Origin: Caulobacterales bacterium
GTDB taxonomy: Bacteria > Pseudomonadota > Alphaproteobacteria > Caulobacterales > Caulobacteraceae
Direction: 5' to 3'
Assembly: GCA_017302335.1 (NCBI GenBank)
Contig: JAFLCT010000018.1
Location: 1-35,417 of the forward strand
DNA length: 35,417 bases
Shown: piece after piece, positions 1-6,800 of the stretch
How positions within the stretch are numbered: the stretch's first letter is position 1
How the letters are laid out: every line of letters starts with the position of its first letter
Made by a program: the position numbers and the translations under genes
Notes under the pieces: generated by a model
Seen by the model: the letters and a program-made list of their open reading frames with translations, nothing else
What the model was told of the DNA's origin: nothing
The model's database searches: none

Positions 1-165
1 AGATCGGCCGGTCCGCTGCGCTGGTTGGGGGCTGCGCTGACCGGCCTCTTGCCAACCCCACCAACCCCAGCTCAGATCACCAAAGGACTCTCGTTATGGC
101 TGGATGAGAAACGGGGGTCACGTCAGGAGTTCCAAGAAGCGATCGCTCCAACATCCTCCATATGA
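1..165 (+). CDS. Possible C-terminal fragment of an unknown protein (runs off left edge)
   Basis: Frame 1 is open from the edge to a TGA at 163-165, giving about 54 residues with protein-like composition: a hydrophobic Leu/Ala stretch, a proline-rich LPTPPTPAQ segment, then a charged tail. The last 43 bases overlap the 3' end of the convergent leftward gene ending at 123. A second frame is also open over part of this stretch, so the call is weak. I do not recognise a family. Confidence 0.22.
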   Translation, partial: RSAGPLRWLGAALTGLLPTPPTPAQITKGLSLWLDEKRGSRQEFQEAIAPTSSI

Positions 166-392
166 TTGAGGATAAGTTTTGCCAGATCTCTCTTCTCATA
201 CATGGAGGCAGAGAATTGGCCGCGAACTCGTTCGATCGCACCGCGGAACAGACCCGCGTCGTACAAATCCGCTTCGGTAAGCCCCAATGCTTTTACGCCC
301 GGCAACAGGTGGGCCTCGGTTTTCAGAACTTCGGCGAGATCTTCAATACGTCTCTTTGTGCTCGCAGCCCGCTGACAAGGTATGCAGCTCAC
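123..392 (-). CDS. Small protein coupled to the DNA methyltransferase, function unknown
   Basis: An 89-residue protein with GTG start at 392-390. Its start overlaps the stop of the upstream methyltransferase in a GTGA arrangement, which implies translational coupling and a shared function. The sequence is soluble and mixed alpha-helical, with two cysteines near the N-terminus and a basic, charged middle. There is no membrane segment and no nuclease motif that I can recognise. It could be an accessory or specificity partner of the methyltransferase or an unrelated island gene. Because of the coupling, any frameshift in the methyltransferase tract would be expected to reduce its expression too. 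I do not recognise the family. Confidence 0.6.
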   Translation of the reverse strand: MSCIPCQRAASTKRRIEDLAEVLKTEAHLLPGVKALGLTEADLYDAGLFRGAIERVRGQFSASMYEKRDLAKLILNHMEDVGAIASWNS

Positions 393-1531
393 GCAGCATC
401 CTGGTGTTCGATCGGATCGCCCGACAAGGGGCGAAGCAGATGATTGCTCAAATGAGTGACGGCTTGAACCACGATGCCATCTCCAGTCAGATGGTATGTT
501 TCATTGTAGCGGTTGGGCAGCAAATAACTGTCGGGAAGGCCCATCAGCCGAGCAGTCTCGCGACCTGAGATAAGCCGAGAGCGCACCCTTCCATCGGCAA
601 CCAACATCAGAATTTGACGACTGGAACCTCCAGCCGGCGTTCGAAGACACCCGGCGACATCGTCAAAACGAACTTCCGCACGCTGAACAGGCTCATCATG
701 CTGATTGCGTCGTGTACGGCGATAAACAGCTCCGACCGCAGGCACTCCCGACTTAATCGCATTATCGAGCTTTGTGCGGTGAAGAGGGGCCATCATGTCC
801 GTCAGCCGCTTAGTCTCAGCTGGCGTATGCCATTCGACGTCAGAGGGTTCTGCCTCAACGATATCGATCAGCTTCTTTCGCCGTGCCGGGGGTGTCGGCA
901 GATCCCACCACACCCACGCGGCCTGCTCTGCAGAACTCAAGTTAGCCCACGCTCTTTGGAGAGCTTGAGGATGGAATGTCGGATGCGGCGCGGCCCTTTT
1001 CAGCTGGCCAGGAATGGACGTCGCACGATCAACGCCGACGAAGAACAATCGAGGACGGGATTGAGGAACAAAAATCTCTGCGTCGATAACTAATGCGCCG
1101 ACGTCGTACCCTGCATCGTCGAATGCACTCACGATTGCAGAGAAATCTTTGCCCTTATGGGAAGTCAGGGTGCCAAGTACATTCTCGAGGGCGACGAGTC
1201 GTGGCTTTCTTCCAGCTTCTGACATCTTTCCGATAAGGTGCCAGAAGGGCCAGAATGTTCCCGATCGATCACCCTTTAAGCCTGCACCCGCGCCCGCGAG
1301 AGAAAGATCTTGGCAGGGGAATGATGCCCAAACGAGATCGGGAGTGCGTTCCGGCAAATCAGCAAGACCGACCTTCTTTACATCTTCCGTAAGAAGCTCG
1401 CCCCCCCCCCAATTCTGCCGATACACGTCCCCTTTTTTCCAGTCGAAGTCGTTCGCAAACAGACAGTCCCAGCCGACCAATCCGGCCCGGGCCATTCCGC
1501 CACCTGCGAAAAATTCGTAGAACGCTGGCAC
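389..1531 (-). CDS. C5-cytosine DNA methyltransferase (Dcm family)
   Basis: The enzyme transfers a methyl group from S-adenosylmethionine to cytosine C5 in a specific DNA sequence. Visible motifs, numbered from the chosen start: motif I FYEFFAGGG (residues 4-12), the catalytic PCQ loop with Cys73, ENV with Glu116, and QSRPR (157-161). A target-recognition region of about 150 residues follows, then a C-terminal motif near the SNHL sequence. The length of 380 residues fits the family. I chose GTG at 1531 because GAGGAG lies 6 bases upstream and motif I then starts at residue 4. An ATG at 1591 would add 20 residues but has no ribosome site. No cognate restriction enzyme is visible. A run of ten G in the coding strand lies between motifs I and IV. 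It sits in an island next to a tRNA scar, so transfer is likely. Target sequence unknown. Confidence 0.93.
   Translation of the reverse strand: MPAFYEFFAGGGMARAGLVGWDCLFANDFDWKKGDVYRQNWGGGELLTEDVKKVGLADLPERTPDLVWASFPCQDLSLAGAGAGLKGDRSGTFWPFWHLIGKMSEAGRKPRLVALENVLGTLTSHKGKDFSAIVSAFDDAGYDVGALVIDAEIFVPQSRPRLFFVGVDRATSIPGQLKRAAPHPTFHPQALQRAWANLSSAEQAAWVWWDLPTPPARRKKLIDIVEAEPSDVEWHTPAETKRLTDMMAPLHRTKLDNAIKSGVPAVGAVYRRTRRNQHDEPVQRAEVRFDDVAGCLRTPAGGSSRQILMLVADGRVRSRLISGRETARLMGLPDSYLLPNRYNETYHLTGDGIVVQAVTHLSNHLLRPLSGDPIEHQDAA
1401..1410. repeat. Homopolymer of ten C (ten G on the coding strand) inside the methyltransferase gene
   Basis: Ten consecutive C on the + strand read as TGG GGG GGG GGC in the methyltransferase gene, giving Trp-Gly-Gly-Gly at residues 41-44. 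The tract is intact in frame here. A one-base slip would frameshift the gene before the catalytic PCQ motif. Such tracts are known as phase-variation switches in other bacterial methyltransferases. Confidence 0.9.
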
Positions 1532-1706
1532 TGGCTTCTCCTCGCCGCGACTCACCGAGGGTGGCGCAAGATGACCGATCATACAGCCCATGCATGACCA
1601 GATTCGGTTGATAAAGCATCAATCGTTCCCTCTTTGTTTCACTCCTGCGCCATTTGCGGTCGAAGGGTAGCTTGGTTGCAACACGCATTGGGCGCATCTT
1701 GAGCGG

Positions 1707-2261
1707 GTGAATCATCTCGCCATCACCAGATCCGTCGACAAATCGCTTTTGCGATGGCCGACCGATGAGGAGAGGGACTCGGAAGATCCCTACTTCTTGG
1801 GCAACCAGTATTTCTTGGATCTCAGCGATCTCACACTGAATGACGCATTAGAGGCGCTGGCATCGGACCAACTCTTAGTCGAGATGCTGCGTAACGGAGG
1901 TCTCGCTGAAGAGCCAATCGGTCAAGACGATTCAGAATTTGGCGATGAAGCGTTTGGCTGTCTCGATGTCGGGGTTCGCGGAGCGGTCGCTGCGATCGCA
2001 GCTAGCGGAGGCTTCCCGGTTGCGAGTTGCAACGGGGGATCGTTTGGGACGGCGCACGCCTATCAGCACCCGCTTGTGGCCTTCTATTGCCAGCCTCACT
2101 GCGTGGACCAGATCATGGCCGCAGCCGAAATGGCGTCTGTTGGCTTAATCCACGGCACAACAGACGAGGGCTCCCTTTTGCTCTACTCGTCCGATGTCGA
2201 TGGGTTGATGGATTTTGCCAGCAAACTCATCGCCGCTTTGCATTCCAACTCGGCTCGATAG
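1707..2261 (+). CDS. Hypothetical island protein, 184 residues
   Basis: This gene is divergent from the methyltransferase gene and starts at GTG 1707; only a weak GAGCGG lies upstream, so the start is uncertain. The protein is acidic and soluble. It begins with a hydrophilic part rich in Asp and Glu. A more conserved-looking centre follows, around SCNGG near residue 109, with two His residues shortly after (AHAYQHP). The Cys/His pattern could hint at a metal or catalytic site, but I do not recognise a family. It has no signal peptide or membrane span. It lies 70 bases from the tRNA-Asp scar and is the last island gene. It could be a defence-related or immunity-type protein, but nothing in the sequence proves this. 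Confidence 0.6.
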   Translation: MNHLAITRSVDKSLLRWPTDEERDSEDPYFLGNQYFLDLSDLTLNDALEALASDQLLVEMLRNGGLAEEPIGQDDSEFGDEAFGCLDVGVRGAVAAIAASGGFPVASCNGGSFGTAHAYQHPLVAFYCQPHCVDQIMAAAEMASVGLIHGTTDEGSLLLYSSDVDGLMDFASKLIAALHSNSAR

Positions 2262-2331
2262 CGCCTTGATTTCATTAGGCCGAATTTATGCACAAAAGTT
2301 GAGGAGACCTTTGAAAACACTGGATAAATTT

Positions 2332-2381
2332 CCGGCCTGTCACGCCGGAGGTCGCGGGTTCGAGCCCCGTCACTCGCGCCA
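2332..2381 (+). other. 3' fragment of tRNA-Asp(GUC): attachment-site scar
   Basis: The 50 bases hold the anticodon stem-loop (CCGGC stem, loop CTGTCAC with anticodon GTC), the variable region, the T-arm with TTCGAGC, the 3' acceptor strand and CCA. No matching 5' acceptor strand or D-arm lies upstream; that sequence is AT-rich and unrelated. This is therefore not a functional tRNA gene. It is most simply the duplicated core left when an element inserted at the anticodon-loop side of tRNA-Asp, with the intact gene at the other end of the element, outside the window. Confidence 0.85.
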
Positions 2382-2410
2382 CCTTCTCCGATAGAGCGGA
2401 GGGGGTGGCG
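2377..2410 (+). terminator. Hairpin directly after the tRNA-Asp fragment
   Basis: Arms CGCCACCTTCTCCG and CGGAGGGGGTGGCG pair over 14 positions with two G-U pairs and a 6-base loop. The left arm includes the last bases of the tRNA acceptor end. There is no run of T afterwards, so it is either a weak terminator of the original tRNA-Asp unit or part of a recombination site. The rest of the 316-base gap between 2261 and 2578 holds only the tRNA scar and the operator. Confidence 0.4.
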
Positions 2411-2537
2411 CACCGCCCTTCCCCACCTTCGCTACTGACCTTCACGTCTCGGTTTCCATCGTCCGCCCAGGCCGTCGTTGGATGTCGCACGCCTTACCGC
2501 GATTTCACGCACCCGCCACAGTCTCGCCGCAATCCGC

Positions 2538-2561
2538 TACAAACGTAACGCTACGTTTGTA
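2538..2561. promoter_or_regulatory. BlaI-type operator: perfect palindrome before the repressor gene
   Basis: TACAAACGTA and its exact reverse complement TACGTTTGTA are separated by 4 bases. The TACA...TGTA outer ends match the known operator style of BlaI/MecI repressors. It ends 16 bases before the blaI-like start codon, so bound repressor would block transcription of its own gene and of the peptidase gene. Binding is inferred. Confidence 0.8.
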
Positions 2562-2577
2562 ACGATACGGATCGACC

Positions 2578-2952
2578 ATGATCGAGACCCTGCCCCGGCG
2601 AGAACGCGACGTGTTCGAGACCCTGTGTCGACTGGAACAGGCCAGCGCCGCATCCGTGCGAACGGCCCTGGCCGATCCGCTCAGCGACTCGGCGGTCCGC
2701 ACCCTGTTGTCGCGGCTGGAGGCCAAGGGCCTGGTGCGACGTCGGGTCGAGGGTCCGGCCAATCTCTATACGCCGGTGCCCAGCACCGACACGGTCGCCA
2801 CCGGCGCCCTGACGCGGCTTATCGACACCTTCTTCAACGGGTCGGCCGCCGGGGCCGCGACCGCGCTTCTGGGCATGACCCGCAGTCTGAAGCCGGACGA
2901 ATTGGCCGCGCTGGAGCGCGCCATCGACGAAGCCAAGGGGCGCGGCCGGTGA
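2578..2952 (+). CDS. BlaI/MecI/CopY family transcriptional repressor
   Basis: A 124-residue winged-helix repressor. The N-terminal half (about 1-70) carries the family layout: LPRRERDVFETL, then a recognition region with SDSAVRTLLSRLEAKGLV and a basic wing RRRVEG. The C-terminal half is helical and would dimerise. In studied systems such a repressor is cleaved by its membrane peptidase partner to induce the genes. Here the partner gene follows with a GTGA overlap. A perfect palindrome 16 bases upstream is the expected binding site, giving autoregulation. No beta-lactamase gene is nearby, so the signal and targets are unknown. The ribosome site is weak (GGA). Confidence 0.93.
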   Translation: MIETLPRRERDVFETLCRLEQASAASVRTALADPLSDSAVRTLLSRLEAKGLVRRRVEGPANLYTPVPSTDTVATGALTRLIDTFFNGSAAGAATALLGMTRSLKPDELAALERAIDEAKGRGR

Positions 2953-4643
2953 CCGCCGTCCTGATCGCCCTGTTCGCCAAGTCGGCCGTGGTCGCGGGGT
3001 TCGCCCTGGCCATGACGGCTCTGTTGCGCCGTAGCACGGCCGCCGATCGCGCCGACATCCTGCGCGCGGCGGTCCTGGTGCTGCTGGTGCTGGCGCCGGT
3101 CGCCCTGTTCGGGCCGGACCTGGCCGTGCGCGTGCTCGATCCCGCCCCCGTGCTCCAGTCGGTCGCGCCCCAGACGATCCAGACCACCCTGCCCCTGTCA
3201 CGCACGACGGTCTCGGCGGAGATCGTCCTGCCGCCGCCTTGGGTCTGGGCCGTCGCGGTCTGGGGATCGGGCGCCGTGCTGATCCTGGGCCGTTTCGGCC
3301 TGGGACTGGCGACCCTGGCCCATTGGAGCCGTCGCGGGCGGCGGGTCGATCAGGCCGACTGGCGCGCAGCGTTGCACCGTCTGGCCCCGGCGCGTCAGCC
3401 CCGACTGCGCGTCTCGCCCGCCGTGGCCGCGCCGCTGAGCTGGGGCCTGTCGCCAGGCCGCATCCTGATCGGTCCCGGCCAGTTGCAGCGCCCGGACCAG
3501 GCCGAGGCCGTGCTGGCGCACGAACTGGCCCATATTCGTCGCGCCGACTGGCTGTTCCTGGCCCTGTCGCGCGTGGCCATCGCCCTGTTCTGGTTCAACC
3601 CCCTGGTCTGGCTGGCCGTTCGAGAGCTTGAGCGGCTGTCGGAACAGGCCGTCGATGAGACCGTGGTGCGCCACATCGACCGCGAAACCTATGCCCGCAC
3701 CCTGGTCGGCCTGGCCGCCCAGATCACCACGCCCGATCCGCATGGGGCCGCCGTCGGCATGACCGGTCCCGCCCGTTCCCTCGCCGATAGGATCAAGACC
3801 GTTATGTCAGATCGCACGCCCGCCCCCTCGCGCCCCTGGATCGTCGGCGGGGCCATCGTGGCCCTGGCCGCCCTGGCCACACCCATCGCCGCGCTCGAAC
3901 TGGCCGCCCGCGCCCAGGACGAGACCGCCGCCGCTTCGACCGCCACGACAACCGCTTCGGCCGATGCCGACGATCGTCGCACGCATCGCACCGTGATCAC
4001 CCGCGACGGCAAGTCGACCGAATACGTCGTCACGCCCAACCAAGCCTATGTCGTCCAGGCCGACGGAGTCCGCCGTTCGATGACGGACGAGGAACGTCGC
4101 GACATCGCCCAAGCCCGCGCCGAGGCGCACGAGAGCGCCACACAGGCTCGCATCCAGCGCGAACGCGCCCGCGCCATGGCCGACGAGGCCCGGGTCATGG
4201 CCGACCGCGCCCGGATCGAGGCCCGCGCCGCCTACGCCCAGGCCCGCACGGCGGAACACATCCATACGATCGATCACGCCGCGATCCGCGAACAAGCGGC
4301 CCAGGCCCGGGCCGCCGCCATCGAAGCGCGTGGGCAGGCGGCTCGGGCGCAAATCGACGCCCGTCGCGCCCGCGAACAGGCCGTACACGCAATGGCCGCG
4401 GCCCGCATGGAGATGGCGCGCGGCGCCGATGAGATGGTGAGCGGCGCCCGCGAGATGCGGCAAGAGGCCCAGCGCTTGCGCGACCCCGCCTATCGCGCCC
4501 AACAGATCGAAATACAGCGCGCGCGCGGCCACGACGTGACCGACCAGCAACTGCTCGACGCCATTCCCAAGATTCTGAACGGCGCCGATCGGATGGAGCA
4601 AGGCGCGGCCCGGATGCGGGAATCGTCGTCCGCCCGCGACTGA
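2949..4643 (+). CDS. M56 family (BlaR1-like) membrane metallopeptidase with long C-terminal coiled coil
   Basis: A 564-residue membrane protein. GTG at 2949 is chosen because it overlaps the repressor stop; the same frame is open further upstream but over non-coding sequence. Membrane segments lie near residues 4-25, 38-56 and 98-124, and after the zinc site near 203-224. The zinc site is HELAH (191-195), with a downstream acidic motif near 228-236. Another membrane span near residues 300-320 leads into an Ala/Arg/Glu-rich coiled coil (about 355-545). No penicillin-binding sensor domain is present, unlike BlaR1. The likely role is to sense an envelope signal and cleave the partner repressor. 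The coiled coil may be the sensor; that is inference. Confidence 0.88.
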   Translation: MTAVLIALFAKSAVVAGFALAMTALLRRSTAADRADILRAAVLVLLVLAPVALFGPDLAVRVLDPAPVLQSVAPQTIQTTLPLSRTTVSAEIVLPPPWVWAVAVWGSGAVLILGRFGLGLATLAHWSRRGRRVDQADWRAALHRLAPARQPRLRVSPAVAAPLSWGLSPGRILIGPGQLQRPDQAEAVLAHELAHIRRADWLFLALSRVAIALFWFNPLVWLAVRELERLSEQAVDETVVRHIDRETYARTLVGLAAQITTPDPHGAAVGMTGPARSLADRIKTVMSDRTPAPSRPWIVGGAIVALAALATPIAALELAARAQDETAAASTATTTASADADDRRTHRTVITRDGKSTEYVVTPNQAYVVQADGVRRSMTDEERRDIAQARAEAHESATQARIQRERARAMADEARVMADRARIEARAAYAQARTAEHIHTIDHAAIREQAAQARAAAIEARGQAARAQIDARRAREQAVHAMAAARMEMARGADEMVSGAREMRQEAQRLRDPAYRAQQIEIQRARGHDVTDQQLLDAIPKILNGADRMEQGAARMRESSSARD

Positions 4644-4655
4644 TCGGACGTTATC

Positions 4656-5171
4656 TCAGCACGGCTCCGAGGGGGCGCCGTAACGGCCGGTCACGGCCCG
4701 CGCGGCGCCCTCTTTCAGTTCGATGACGATCAGGCGGTCGTACTCGCAGTCGCTCATGTCGGCGACCTCGGCCACGCCCAGGGCGCGGGCGATCGCTGGA
4801 ACCGTATTGCTGTGGCCGACGACCAGGACCACGTCATCGGCGTCGAGACCGCGCAAGGTTTCGGCCGTGCGCGCGACGTGCGCCGCGCCGCCGCCGCTCA
4901 GATCCAGCGTTTCGACCGTAAGACCCGCCGCCTCGGCCGCGGGCGCCGCCGTCAGACGGGTGCGCTGCAACGGTGTGGAATAGACGTGGGTCAGGTCGGC
5001 CTGGGCCGTCACGGCGGCCAGGGCCTGGGCGCGCATCACGCCCGGCTCGGACAACAGGGGATCGGCGCTGGCGTCCACCTTCTCGGCGTGACGCACCAGG
5101 ATGACGGTCTGGGCCGAGACCGGCTGAGCCACGAGGATCAGGGCCGCGACGGCGGCGGATAGAGGTTTCAC
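4656..5171 (-). CDS. Secreted histidine phosphatase superfamily protein
   Basis: A 171-residue exported protein. GTG at 5171 is chosen because GGGGAG lies 6 bases upstream and it begins a clear signal peptide (MKPLSAAVAALILVAQPVSA, residues 1-20). A longer open frame upstream has no such support. The catalytic RHAEK motif is at residues 27-31, with an STPLQRTRLTA segment and a second histidine in VGHSNT, as in SixA/phosphoglycerate-mutase-like phosphatases. The substrate is not known. Two cysteines lie near the C-terminus. It follows the glycosyltransferase gene on the same strand by 61 bases. Confidence 0.85.
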   Translation of the reverse strand: MKPLSAAVAALILVAQPVSAQTVILVRHAEKVDASADPLLSEPGVMRAQALAAVTAQADLTHVYSTPLQRTRLTAAPAAEAAGLTVETLDLSGGGAAHVARTAETLRGLDADDVVLVVGHSNTVPAIARALGVAEVADMSDCEYDRLIVIELKEGAARAVTGRYGAPSEPC

Positions 5172-5232
5172 GCAAATCTCCCCTCGGATACGACGAGGAG
5201 GCTGACGCGCGCGGCGGCGCCTGTCCAGACCG

Positions 5233-6585
5233 TCAGTGGACGGCCGAGTCCTGGCCGGGATCGACGAAGGCCCGCTGGCCCGAGACGTCGCCATAGACCA
5301 TGCACAGCCCTTCGAAGACGCGATGCCACGAAAATTGCTCGACCGCCTTGACCCGAGCAGCGGCGCCCAGGGCCTCGATATCGCGGGCGAACAGGGCCTC
5401 GACGGCCTGGGCGTAGTCATCGGGATCGGCGCTGGCCGCCAACTGGCCGACGCTGAGATCGACGGTTTCGGCCACGCCCCCGGCGTTGACGCCAACCACG
5501 GGCCGCCCACAGGCCATGGCCTCCAGCACGATCAGGCCGAACGGTTCGCGGTCATTGGCGTGCACGAAGGCGTCGCAACTGGCGATGATGCGCGCCACGG
5601 CCTTGGGATTGGCCTCGTAAGGCAGGGAGATGACGCGGTCCTCGGCCGGCAGCCCCTGCCCCGCGCCGACCAGCACCAGATGATAGGGATCGCCCAGCTT
5701 CTGGACGGCCTCGATCAGCACGTCGATGTTCTTTTCGCGCGCCGGGCGGCCGGCGAAGCACAGCAGCCGCGTCCTGGTCGGAAGACCCAGCTTTTTCAAC
5801 AGCCAGTCACGGTCGCGCCGATCCGGGCGGAAGGTGTCGACTTCGACGCCCAACGGCTGGATGACGATGTCGCGGATGCCCGCCTCTTCCAGGCGACGGG
5901 CGATATAGCGGCTGGGCGACACGACCCGGTCGAACTGGCCGAACAGCCTGGCCCAGCGTTTCTCGACCGGCTTCTTGGCCCATTCGCCAAAGTGCAGCGC
6001 CGCCAGACCCGCCGGGTCCGAATGGCAGAAGCCGACGACCGGACAGCCGACCCGTTGGCCCGCCTCCAAAGCCCCCTGACCAGGGGTATAGGGGTCTCCC
6101 GCCTCGATCACGGTCGGGTTCAGGGACGCCACCCAGGCGGCCCAGCGACGCACAGAGGTCGGCCAACGGTAGCCGTCGCCGAAGGGCAGTTTGGTGGCGT
6201 GCAACTGGATGATCCCGTCCTCGCCCGCCCGGTGATGCGCGCCCGGCACCACCAGCGAATGCGCCACGCCGGGCCGGTTCGCCTCCAGCCAGGCCTTCTT
6301 GGACAACAGATAGCGTTTCACCCCGCCCGACTTGGGCGCGTACAGCATGGTGGTGTCGACCAGCCGGGGCCGGGGGTCTTCACCCGCGGCCTTGGTGGCC
6401 CGCAGGGTGCGCGAGACCTCTTCGTCCCAACCGGGGATCAGGCGCAATTCGCCTTCCTGGACCTCCAGCCCGGCCAGGTTCATCAACTCCCGCTCCGAGG
6501 CGCTGATGCCTGATGCGCCGACACGTGTGGCGCGCTTCTGAATGCGGCGAGCGGTGCGGACGCGGGCCATGTGGGACTTCACCAT
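5233..6585 (-). CDS. GT4 family glycosyltransferase
   Basis: A 450-residue cytoplasmic GT-B enzyme expected to move a sugar from a nucleotide-sugar donor to a glycan or lipid. The C-terminal Rossmann half shows CFAGRPAREKNIDVLIEA, then AFVHANDREPFGLIVLEAMACG, which holds the EX7E motif of family GT4. The N-terminal half has the KSGGVKRYL glycine-rich stretch and a central VGFCHSD segment. The first 40 residues are basic and poorly conserved in look; a second Met at residue 6 is an alternative start, and neither has a strong ribosome site. It lies 31 bases after the RHH gene, probably in one leftward unit. Donor and acceptor cannot be told. Confidence 0.88.
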   Translation of the reverse strand: MVKSHMARVRTARRIQKRATRVGASGISASERELMNLAGLEVQEGELRLIPGWDEEVSRTLRATKAAGEDPRPRLVDTTMLYAPKSGGVKRYLLSKKAWLEANRPGVAHSLVVPGAHHRAGEDGIIQLHATKLPFGDGYRWPTSVRRWAAWVASLNPTVIEAGDPYTPGQGALEAGQRVGCPVVGFCHSDPAGLAALHFGEWAKKPVEKRWARLFGQFDRVVSPSRYIARRLEEAGIRDIVIQPLGVEVDTFRPDRRDRDWLLKKLGLPTRTRLLCFAGRPAREKNIDVLIEAVQKLGDPYHLVLVGAGQGLPAEDRVISLPYEANPKAVARIIASCDAFVHANDREPFGLIVLEAMACGRPVVGVNAGGVAETVDLSVGQLAASADPDDYAQAVEALFARDIEALGAAARVKAVEQFSWHRVFEGLCMVYGDVSGQRAFVDPGQDSAVH

Positions 6586-6616
6586 GATCGCGCCGTAGCG
6601 CCGTCACCGGCAAAGC

Positions 6617-6799
6617 TCAAGCGTCGTCCGCTCCCGGACGGCCGTGGCCCGGCGTCAGACCCCGTCGCGCCAGGGCCTCGCGCAGCAAAATCTCGACCTG
6701 GGCGTTGACCGAGCGCAACTCGGCCGCCGCCAAACGCTCGACGGCGGCCATCACCTCGGGAGAGGCCCGCATCAGGAAGGGTTTCCTGGGGCGAGCCAT
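6617..6799 (-). CDS. Arc-type ribbon-helix-helix protein
   Basis: A 60-residue protein starting [24 protein letters not shown]. It has the N-terminal basic beta strand (RKPFLMRAS) and two helices ending in VEILLREAL, typical of Arc/MetJ-like dimeric DNA-binding proteins. One base separates its ATG from the stop of the SPFH gene, so the two are co-translated or at least co-transcribed. Pairing of a small Arc-like protein with an SPFH protein gene recurs in proteobacteria as far as I recall. It may regulate this unit. No toxin gene is adjacent, so an antitoxin role is unlikely. Confidence 0.8.
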   Translation of the reverse strand: MARPRKPFLMRASPEVMAAVERLAAAELRSVNAQVEILLREALARRGLTPGHGRPGADDA

Positions 6800-6800
6800 G

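Larger units (their letters stand above)
1..2381. mobile_element. Right end of a genomic island integrated at tRNA-Asp
   Basis: The stretch from the left edge to 2381 looks foreign. It ends exactly with a 3' tRNA-Asp fragment (2332-2381) that has no 5' half, the usual mark of tyrosine-recombinase integration into a tRNA gene. Codon and base use is less GC-rich than in the chromosomal genes to the right. It carries a DNA methyltransferase, a coupled small gene and a hypothetical protein gene, typical island cargo. No integrase is visible; by the usual layout it would lie outside the window, next to the intact tRNA-Asp copy. The island call is inference. The tRNA fragment itself is seen directly. 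Confidence 0.6.

Noticed and set aside
2332..2381. A complete tRNA-Asp gene
   Set aside because: No 5' acceptor strand or D-arm is present upstream, so it is only a 3' fragment.
2478..2948. Upstream extension of the M56 peptidase frame
   Set aside because: It is Arg-rich and overlaps the operator and the repressor gene in another frame. The GTG at 2949 with stop overlap is the better start.
5236..6513. Open frame of 425 residues opposite the glycosyltransferase
   Set aside because: It is a shadow of the GT4 gene, with His/Gly/Asp-rich composition and no domain.
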